From assembly GCF_947507565.1 (NCBI RefSeq), contig NC_089176.1:2976001-3040000 (forward strand): 64,000 nt of DNA, written 5' to 3'. The position numbers were made by a program, and so were the translations under genes. The notes under the pieces were generated by a model. The model was given only the letters and a program-made list of their open reading frames with translations. It had not been told where the DNA came from and ran no database searches. Source of the stretch: Oscarella lobularis. Lineage: Eukaryota; Porifera; Homoscleromorpha; Homosclerophorida; Oscarellidae. Shown piece by piece: positions 56,736-64,000 of this stretch. The first letter of the stretch is position 1; every line of letters begins with the position of its first letter.

Positions 56736-58319
56736 ATGGCAGGTAAAGCAACGCGATCGCGTGCAAGAACGACAAGAACTCCTCTCTCTCCCTCTCTCCC
56801 AGGTTTCAACGAAACGCTCCAGTGGAAATTCGGCCTGATCGCCGCCGACAACAAATACCTCACCGTCGAAAAATTCGGCTTCAAAGTCAACGCGAGCGCA
56901 ACGACAATGAAATCGAACCAAATCTGGACGATGGAAGGCCCCGTGTCGGGCCCGAGCGGTCACGAGAGCGAAGAAGACTGGATCTATCTTCGCAGCGCCT
57001 TCGATCGCTATCTGGGCGTCGACAAGGACGGCAACGTGACCGGCGACTCGGAGGAGAAATCGAACACGACGAAATTTCGTTTCATGCCGCAGGGCGACGG
57101 CCAGCTCGCTCTGATGGCTCACAACGGTTTCTTTTTCGGCGGCACCGGCGATCATCTCAGCGCGAAATCGCACGGACCGGGCGCGTCGGCGCTCGCGCCC
57201 ACCGACAAGTGGACCGTTCATCTGGCCATGCATCCGCAAATCAATCTGCGCAACGTTCGTCGCAATACGTACCTGCACTTGACGAAAGACGGCGCCGGCG
57301 CGAACGTGAACGAGGAAATACCGTGGGGTCAAGATTCGATGATTACGTTCGAATTCGATTCGGCGACGGGAAAATACGCGCTGCGTATGTGCAATAACAA
57401 ATACCTATGCGAAGACGGATCGTTGTCTGGCGAGCGCGTCGCCAAGGCGCTCTACACGCTCGTTTTCTCCGGCACGGCGCTCTCGTTTCGCGGTGAAGGC
57501 GGAAAATATCTCGCCGGCGTCGCCGCCGGTCGGGCCGAGTGTCGGCAGCCGAAGATCACGAAAGACGAGCTCTGGTTGCTCGAGGACAGTCATCCGCAGG
57601 TGAATCTTTTCAACGTGGCGCGCGAGGAATCGGGCCGATCCGCCGTCTCGATTCGCGCGTCGACCGAGGTGAAGGCCAATCAGGAGGACGTCACCGATCA
57701 CGAGATATTTCAAATGGAAATCAATCGCGAGACGAACAAGTGGTCGTTTCGCGGCAACAACAAGAAATACTTCAGCGTTTCCGGCACGGCGGTTTCGTGC
57801 ACGGCGACGTCGAAAGGCGATTCCGAGTACTTCGACGTCGAGTGGTACGGTCCGCAGATCGCTTTGAAAGCGTGCAACGACAAGTACGTCATGGCCAAGC
57901 CGAACGGGCAGCTGGTTGCAAACGGCAGCGACGGCAGTGCGCCCGAAGCGCGTTTCATCTTCGATCTCATCAATCGTCCGATTCTCGTGCTGCGATTTCC
58001 CTTCGGATTCGTTGGCATCAAAGGCGAGTCGAAAAGACTCGAGTGTAATCGTTCGTCGTACGAGGTGTTCGTCATGACTCATGAGAAGGGCACCTATCAT
58101 CTCAAGTCGGCCGCCGGCCAGTGGTGGAAGCAGGATTCCGACGGCTATTTCACCGTCAACGGCGACTCACCAATGGATTTCCACTTGGAGCTCCTTAGGC
58201 ATACCCACTTTGCTGTCAGGGTCCCCGCTGCTGGGAATAACTATCTGAAGGGGGAGAAGAACGGCACGTTCAAGGCCACTGGAACGGCAGTGGATAGCAG
58301 CACTCTATGGGAATATTAA
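56736..58319 (+). CDS. FSCN1: Fascin, actin-bundling protein
   Basis: Fascin crosslinks actin filaments into tight bundles in filopodia. A tiny first exon ATGGCAG (56736-56742) joins through a 60-nt intron (56743-56802) to FNETLQWKFGLIAADNKYLT, which matches the family start. Four beta-trefoil domains follow. Each is marked by its turn motifs, for example FGFKVNASAT and RYLGVDKDGNVTGDSEE (domain 1, containing the region of the regulatory PKC serine), WTVHLAMHPQINLRNV (domain 2), DHEIFQMEINRETNKWSFRG (domain 3) and INRPILVLRFPFGFVGIKGE (domain 4). It ends SSTLWEY, identical to the usual C-terminus, with TAA at 58317-58319. The length (~508 aa after splicing) is close to vertebrate fascin (493). 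Confidence 0.97.
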   Translation: MAGKATRSRARTTRTPLSPSLPGFNETLQWKFGLIAADNKYLTVEKFGFKVNASATTMKSNQIWTMEGPVSGPSGHESEEDWIYLRSAFDRYLGVDKDGNVTGDSEEKSNTTKFRFMPQGDGQLALMAHNGFFFGGTGDHLSAKSHGPGASALAPTDKWTVHLAMHPQINLRNVRRNTYLHLTKDGAGANVNEEIPWGQDSMITFEFDSATGKYALRMCNNKYLCEDGSLSGERVAKALYTLVFSGTALSFRGEGGKYLAGVAAGRAECRQPKITKDELWLLEDSHPQVNLFNVAREESGRSAVSIRASTEVKANQEDVTDHEIFQMEINRETNKWSFRGNNKKYFSVSGTAVSCTATSKGDSEYFDVEWYGPQIALKACNDKYVMAKPNGQLVANGSDGSAPEARFIFDLINRPILVLRFPFGFVGIKGESKRLECNRSSYEVFVMTHEKGTYHLKSAAGQWWKQDSDGYFTVNGDSPMDFHLELLRHTHFAVRVPAAGNNYLKGEKNGTFKATGTAVDSSTLWEY

Positions 58320-58422
58320 CTTTTAATATTGCAGATGACGTTTTCGTGGACTTTTTTTTGTAGTTTTTTCCGTGCTGCCTCTGGTCTGTCAGTGGTGTCT
58401 TTGTACCTTTGAGTGGTCCCTT

Positions 58423-58423
<1 letters not shown>

Positions 58424-58454
<31 letters not shown>

Positions 58455-58465
58455 CTCTCTGTCCT
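58424..58465 (+). repeat. CT/TCTG-rich microsatellite
   Basis: A run of CTCTCTCTGTCTCTGTCTCTG-type repeats in the fascin 3' flank. Confidence 0.7.
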
Positions 58466-58598
58466 GGGTGTGAGGCTGTGTTGTAGTGGTCTGTGGTCTC
58501 TTCCGTCCCAACGCAAAGAAGCTGGACTTGGACTTTAGATTGATTGATTGATTAAATCTATTGCTTTTAAAGTCTTTGTTACGTCTGCATTTAAATCG

Positions 58599-59849
58599 TT
58601 AGTGTCGCCAGTTAACTGAATGTCCATCTTTCATTTGGGGTTCAAGAAATCCGCGAAAAACGCCACCGTCAGCCGTCCAGCGAGCTCCGTAACCTATCAC
58701 ATAACGCTGATTCAAATTATATGAACTCTCTTTGGAGCTGTACCTTCTTTCACTCGTATTTCTAGCACCGCAGTATCGTGCTACACACACCTGTGTCAGA
58801 GCTTAGTTTACTGAAGACTTACTTCATTTTACCGCTGGTACAACGTGCATGTTCATCCACGCAGCATTGTCTAGTATTTTACTGACAACTCGTAGAGCGT
58901 GTTCATTCTTGGCAGCCTCCTCTGAGAAAGCAACGTGTGCTCAAATAAGAACTTTTCCCAATGTACTCACTTCCTTTGGAAACTCCCCACCACGCTGACG
59001 TTTGGTCTCTGTGACAGTGCTTTGCCAAAGCTCTAGCTCCAACAGACAAGGTCGCTTTCTCACTGAAAGTCATTCACGTTTAATTAATTAATTAATTAAA
59101 AAGAACTAACAGGCTTTCTTACTCACCTGTGCATGTTTTGAAAAGCTGAAAGCAGTTTTTCCCGCGATGGTAGCATCGTGCTTACACTACCTAGCGTCTG
59201 ACGAAATCCCAGTATATCCAATATTCCTCGGATGTCAAGATCCTGTCAAACGTTACAATACAAGGCCGATCTGCGAAACGATGTATTTACTTTAATAAGT
59301 TTTATTAGTTTTTCGACGACTGACTGCGAGAAGAAAATTTTATTCATTGCTCCAATCCTGGGAAAGAGCAATGAAACATCTCGCGTCATAACACACTGAT
59401 ACCTGGTATTTACCGTGCACTCTTTTCTGGAACTTCATCTAGCAAAGGAAATTCGTCCTGCTTCAAAAATTCACATTCTCTAACACAATTCACGTTAATT
59501 AAAAGCACCTTTTTAACAAGAGATGTACCCTGTTCGTATCCAGGAAATCACGTTCGTTGCGAATCTTCGAAACCGCTGCCAAGGATAGCCCAGCAAATCA
59601 GGCACGTCGTCCGGCAGCCACTCTGCCTCGTTCTACACAAGTAGCAAAGATGAGACACATAGAAGGCGGTGAATAAAGCAACGAACGTCTTCGCAGAGCA
59701 GAGTCCGACATGCATTGCCAAGAGAGCTCCCATCGTCGTCTCCGATCCGCTTTAGCGCCTGCGCGACCCAATGTGATTACGAAGTAGCGTTCGGAGATGC
59801 CTACCGTCTCGACGCAGGACTTCAATTCGGCCCGATCAAGACATTTCAT
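58599..59849 (-). CDS. Conserved protein of unknown function
   Basis: About eight short exons. A likely ATG at 59849-59847 gives MKCLDRAELKSCVET, then ALKRIGDDDGSSLGNACRTL and EAEWLPDDVPDLLGYPWQRF. Further exons read DEFPLLDEVPEKSAR, AMNKIFFSQSVVEKLIKLIK and DLDIRGILDILGFRQTLGSV. Later exons give LSVGARALAKHCHRDQTSAW, then NEHALRVVSKILDNAAWMNM. The last exon ends YGARWTADGGVFRGFLEPQM and KDGHSVNWRH, stop TAA at 58599-58601. The many Trp/His-rich conserved-looking blocks and clean splice sites argue for a real, conserved gene of ~300 residues, but I cannot name the family. No signal peptide or TM helix is seen. Confidence 0.75.
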
Positions 59850-59997
59850 GACACCACGACTCCCGGATACCCTACGATTCCAACTCGAGGCGATGTCATC
59901 ACACATAAACGTTTATTATTCCAGAAGAAAAACCGAACTAAACGCACAACACTACACTTTACAGTAGTACGCGAAGCTCAAAAGTTCGTCCACTTTC

Positions 59998-60300
59998 TCA
60001 ATGGTACTCTCGACGTCTCTCGTGAGCTGAAGGGAAAAAAAGGGTTGGTTTGGAGTCACGAAATCTCTCCCACAGATACCAACCTTTAAGGTGAGGATAA
60101 TCTATGGTGTAGTTGATGATCATGAGAGCGAAAGCGCAGTGAATAAAGGGCGTCATCCTCGCGTTCTTGCATGTAACGAATTTCGCGCGATACGCTTCGA
60201 CCGATCGCGAGAAAGCGCCAAATATTCCTCTTCTATTGTTCTGAAACCACACTCCGACGTCGCGCAGCCGAGTTTGACCGAACGATTGTGAGTCAGCCAT
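59998..60300 (-). CDS. ATP5MF: ATP synthase membrane subunit f
   Basis: A small subunit of the F1Fo ATP synthase peripheral stalk and membrane sector in the mitochondrial inner membrane. The ATG is at 60300-60298 (MADSQSFGQTRLRDVGVWF). The family signature RRGIFGAFSRSVEAYRAKFV follows. One TM helix (FIHCAFALMIINYTI) comes next, then DYPHLK. A ~60-nt intron joins to AHERRREYH and TGA at 59998-60000. GIFGAF and the C-terminal H(E)RRR.YH both match animal subunit f. The length is ~85 residues. It is head to head with tepsin, 46 bp between start codons. Confidence 0.94.
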   Translation of the reverse strand: MADSQSFGQTRLRDVGVWFQNNRRGIFGAFSRSVEAYRAKFVTCKNARMTPFIHCAFALMIINYTIDYPHLKGWYLWERFRDSKPTLFFPSAHERRREYH

Positions 60301-60346
60301 TTTGGTTAGAACACCCCGGATAGATAGAGTAAACCCGGACTGAGGA
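60301..60346. promoter_or_regulatory. 46-bp space between divergent ATP5MF and tepsin starts
   Basis: The two start codons are so close that one core promoter must serve both directions, or one of the starts is upstream of what is drawn here. Confidence 0.5.
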
Positions 60347-63222
60347 ATGACAGATTGGCTGGGAAAAGTCGCTAGAGTCAAATACGTAGGCATTTCGAGG
60401 CAATGGATTGAATTTTCTTGCATAGCCTATTCTATCCAGCTGCCGACGCTTCTGAAAGGAACGTCGAACGACGCAAATCCGACACCGGGCTACGTTCTTC
60501 GCGACATAGCAAGTAGAGCGATTGTGCGCCCAGCTCCGTTAGACCGAGACTGACATTTTCACGCACATCCAGAACTATCGAACGAGTCGCCGCAGACGTG
60601 CGCCTACATCGAGGACTATTTGCTCGACAAACTCAAATCGTCGTCTTCGCCGCACGTCAAGCTAAAAGTCGACGACGAGAGAGGCGATATATACATGTAT
60701 ATATATTTTACACTTTCTTTCGAAGGTGCTCAAAATCATGAAGTACGTGAGCGAAAACGGAAATCCCAATTTCAAGTACGACCTGAGACGTCAGACGCAG
60801 CCAATCAGGGATTGCACCAGTGAGTGAATTCGAAGTCTCTAATCCGTTTCTCTAGCATTTCTGTCTTTGTTGCAGGCTTTAGTGGGCCTCCTGATGCCTT
60901 GCTTGGAAGTTCTCCCTATGTTTCAGTACGAGATGCTGCAAAGGTGAGGGTTTTTTTTAAAAAAAAGATTATTGTGTTACGTTTCAATGTTTTGTTTTAT
61001 TAGTCGCTACTAGATGCGTTGTTTTCCGAAGAGGAAGTAGTTCGATCAAGAATTGCTGTTGATCATCAGTCATCAAATGCTTTAGCTTCTACGTCAGGTC
61101 GTTGTAAAGCTAAAATTAAATGATAATTTTCGTATATTATCGCTTTGACAACAGAGACGTCGTATTCTAGCGATTCAGCGCAGGGTTCGGGCAGTAAAAT
61201 GTGGGGATACGGAAATCCACATGCTAGGCAGCGTAAGCATTGGCCAAACAGATTTTTCTTGCAATATTTTCTTCGTGAATAGCGCCCAAGGAGAAGACAT
61301 TTGTTGATCGTTTCAATGACAAAATGAATGACATTGCCCAAGGCGTTCAGTCTCTTGCAAAGAGCACTAGTAGGAGCGGTGGAAGAGACACGTCGTATGT
61401 AACAGGCAAATCAACGTCATTTATCTCACCAGGTACAAAAAAACAATTATTATATGTATTACTACATTGTACGACTTGTTATACAGAAAGGGAATCAACG
61501 TACCTTTCAAAGCCTGCTGGTACGTAAATGAACTCTTTAGAGAGATTAGGTAGCGAAGTTGTCATTTGCAGTATACACTCCAACAACAATGGGAGCCGGA
61601 AGTTGGGGAATAAAGTCTTCACAGTCAGTTGCACGAGACGGTAACAATGATGACGACGACGTCCAATTGCCAAGTAGCAGTGGCAGGGACGAATGGCTTC
61701 AGGAAAAGAATCTGGTGGACGAGCTGACTGCCCCTGGAGGGATACGAGCCGCTCCACCCAAAGACAAACTGGCTCATTTTCTAGATAGGTGAGCAGCTTT
61801 GAACCTCTATTGGCGAAGGAAGTACTCGTCTCTATTAGGTGTAAATCATTGAATATCGATAAAATTTTTGAATCGCTGCAAGAGAAACTTCAGATGGACG
61901 GCGTGCCTCAAGTTCAATTAGTAGGCAATCTAGCTGTCACATGTCAAAAGGATCTATTGCAGTTTAACAGTAATTCTTCATTCTTTTAGAAGGCCCTGTT
62001 TGTCGTCGAAGCGTTATTGAACTACTCCAATGTGGCCGACGTTGAGGAGTACGTCATGGGACTAGAGTCGGACTTGGTGGTGCTGAGAGAATCGGGTCAA
62101 CCCAGCGCGAAGGCCAAAGCAAACAAAGTAGATCGTCTTATGAATCTGTTTACTTGCGCTCAGTTTTACTTTCTTTAGATTTTATGTCAGCTGAATCCTT
62201 CTGAAGAAACAGCAGAGCCGTCCCAGCGAAAAACCTCGTTTGAATCAAAGCAAGGTATTCGCAGACTTGCCGCATTGGGAGTTGTTATGTTATGTTATTT
62301 CGACCAGCTTCTTCTTCTCTACCAGCGGTAGACGTCGAGACGTTGATTACGCCAGAAGAGACGACGGTTAATGTTTGCTCTCAAAATAGGGAAAAACATT
62401 CAAATATTATTATTATTATAGAAAAACGCTTCCACGTCGTCGGCTCTCTTCCAAGGGATGACCGTCGAGCCGGTGACGACGGAATCTGAACCGGAATCAC
62501 AGGCGGTCTCAGAGGGAGCAGCAACCCTTTTCGGTGGAATGAGTCTAAAGGTAAGAAGGCATTTGCATCGCATTCAATGAACCGCGGGGGACCCCCTTTC
62601 TTTCTAGTCATCATCTAATCCCGCTCCTGGTGCAGATCCGACGTCAGAGTCTGACGACGCACTCGGTTTTGACTTTTTACGCCATCAGACCGCAGCAGCG
62701 GATCCGGCACCGCAACAGGAAGTTTCTCTTATGTCCGATCTCGACGCCGATCAGTTCGATCCTTTAAAAGGCGGGAGTGTGTCTCGTCAGCCAGAGCCAG
62801 CAACACAGCAACGTCTTCCAGATCCACTAGTTGCCCTTACCACCCAGCCAGCTCAGTTTGGTCAACCAGGAGGAATGCAACCGCGCGTAATGGTGACGCC
62901 AGAAATGTACGCGGCCCAGCTGCCGCGCAGAACGTGGGCGGTAACGTGAATGAAGACACTCGGTTATATTTATGCGACGTTTCTCTTGCAGGCTAGTCCA
63001 GGAAGTGGGCTGGCAGCTAGCCACGTGGCTGTGACTCAATCTACGAGTATGGGTTCGTTGAACGCTTCGATGAGTGGGCGCGCCACTGGTACTAGTATGG
63101 TGCGACGGACGTCGGCTGATTCTGCGTCTTCTGATGGCTTTGGATTCGTGTCTAAGTCAAGTCGAGCAGGAGCGTTTGATTTTGTTCAGGACGCGATGAA
63201 AGAGTCGTTGAAAAAGAATTAG
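60347..63222 (+). CDS. TEPSIN: Tepsin, AP-4 complex accessory protein
   Basis: An epsin-like coat protein that travels with AP-4 vesicles from the trans-Golgi. The start is taken at ATG 60347 (MTDWLGKVARVKYV). The ENTH domain has IQLPTLLKGTSNDANPTPGY, IAKLSNESPQTCAYIEDYLL, VLKIMKYVSENGNPNFKYDL and FSGPPDALLGSSPYVSVRDA. A linker carries acidic/Ser-rich repeats. A VHS/ENTH-like second domain (61.8-62.2 kb) includes CKSLNIDKIFESLQEKLQMD and ALFVVEALLNYSNVADVEEY. The disordered tail keeps the AP-4 beta4-ear motif LFxGMxL as LFGGMSL (62527-62547) and epsilon-ear-like phenylalanine motifs GFDFL (62665-62679) and AFDFV near the end. Stop at 63220-63222. The exact first exon is less sure than the rest. 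Confidence 0.93.
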
Positions 63223-64000
63223 GGAACTCGTTTTTTGAACGTGCGCTTTTTTCCTTTTGCTATGATCTTTGGAAATGATTGATTAATTAACTATTTTCTA
63301 GTCATACTTTGGTGGGAGAATTAGCGCAGCCCGCTCAGCCCGCGTGGGATATTTGGAGGATGAGTTGACTTGAAGTCCCGTATTGAAACAAAACAGGACT
63401 TTTCTCGGAAGCACTAGGAGATTTTCGCCGTCACTGTCATTGAAGATTCTTTTATTGCAAAGGCAATTAGCTGTCGTGTTGTGATATCCTTAGATAATGC
63501 GGCGATAGGCCTTGTTGCTAGGGATCGAGGCGTCAGGCCAGGCGACGCGACGAGTCGATGCCAAATCGCGAGCAAACGAAGCACTAAGAGCGGGTATCAT
63601 TGTCCAAACATTGAAAGTAGACCCTCCCGCCCTAATCTTCGATCAAAGGACTTAGGCGGGCACGGTAGCCTAGGAACCAGCGGCGGACTTCGGATCCGCA
63701 GGATTTTGGCGGATCCGCAAGGTATTGTCGGAATTCCAATAATATGGACGCGTTCCACAAACTAAAGGGAACTTACGCCGCCGCTTGTTCACTGCTGGCT
63801 GCGTAGACGGGACGCGACGTAAGTACCTTTTATAGTGCACAGCCCAAGCTCTAGGAGGAGGGATTGTTTTTAAATAACAAGCAGCGCAATCTAATTAATA
63901 ATAGCCCATTCAACGGAATACCTTGCCAGTGAGCTTTTGTCTGTGGAGCCCTCAAGTAGTTCTCTTCGGCGTCTCGATGACACGATTGACGGTGCTTCTC
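63223..64000. other. Right-edge region with a possible exon
   Basis: 778 bp after tepsin. An inverted repeat around CGGATCCGCAGG/GGCGGATCCGCAAGG lies at 63693-63722. From 63905 to the edge one plus-strand frame stays open (HSTEYLASELLSVEPSSSSL..) after an AG, which could be an internal exon of the next gene, with a GTAAGT donor-like site at 63811 upstream. The evidence is thin. Confidence 0.3.

Noticed and set aside
56706-58100. Long minus-strand frames opposite fascin
   Set aside because: Fascin explains the region over its full length; the antisense frames come from its GC-rich third positions.

Overview
This window is nuclear DNA from an animal with a compact genome. Coding exons are broken by very short introns (about 45-75 nt, mostly GT-AG, often with GTACGT or GTAAGT donors and T-rich acceptors). 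Gene spacing is tight, and several neighbours sit head to head with start codons less than 150 bp apart. The gene set (iRhom, SMG1 with a long C-terminal insertion, fascin, type I PKA regulatory subunit, eEF2K, tepsin, LMF1, a collagen-like protein with a fibrinogen-like or skeletal-matrix C-terminus) points to a metazoan. My inference, not proven from the sequence, is a non-bilaterian, most likely a sponge of the homoscleromorph (Oscarella-like) type.

Layout. 1-623 (+): last exon of a multi-pass membrane protein. 1077-15788 (-): SMG1, the nonsense-mediated-decay kinase, filling almost a quarter of the window. 15953-17041 (-): CHMP6 (ESCRT-III). 17.1-18.8 kb: no clear gene, but a strong TATA box. 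18831-21733 (-): an iRhom. 21967-23450 (+): galactokinase. 23618-25186 (-): GET4. 25246-27191 (-): adenylosuccinate lyase. 27291-28961 (+): PKA RI subunit. 29365-31614 (-): eEF2 kinase. 31691-33733 (-): NXPE-like membrane esterase-fold protein. A tandem segmental duplication of about 3.2 kb follows (copy 1 about 30.80-34.01 kb, copy 2 about 34.01-37.25 kb). It carries a broken 5' fragment of eEF2K (34.01-34.71 kb), a second NXPE-like gene (34795-36881) and a 112-bp MITE-like insertion.

The right half continues with mitochondrial release factor MTRF1L (37297-39057, -), WIPI3/WDR45B (39257-40899, -), ZIP11 zinc transporter (41046-42597, +), LMF1 (42674-45079, -) and SPRTN (45119-46395, +). Next is a lineage-specific cluster (46.6-51.0 kb) of four small single-pass proteins, three of them cysteine-rich, around an unrecognised 1.8-kb gene with a possible death-effector-like segment. 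Then come a short collagen with a fibrinogen-like C-terminus (51405-52713, -), a cholesterol-oxidase-like GMC flavoprotein that appears fused to an N-terminal PB1 domain (53158-56398, -), fascin (56736-58319, +), a conserved gene I cannot name (58599-59849, -), ATP synthase subunit f (59998-60300, -) and tepsin (60347-63222, +).

Most genes are ordinary housekeeping genes placed together by genome compaction rather than one pathway. The parts most worth a second look are the PB1-GMC fusion, the small cysteine-rich membrane-protein cluster with its palindromic AAAAGTGGTCC array, the young segmental duplication, and an iRhom that keeps both serine and histidine at the positions of a rhomboid catalytic dyad.
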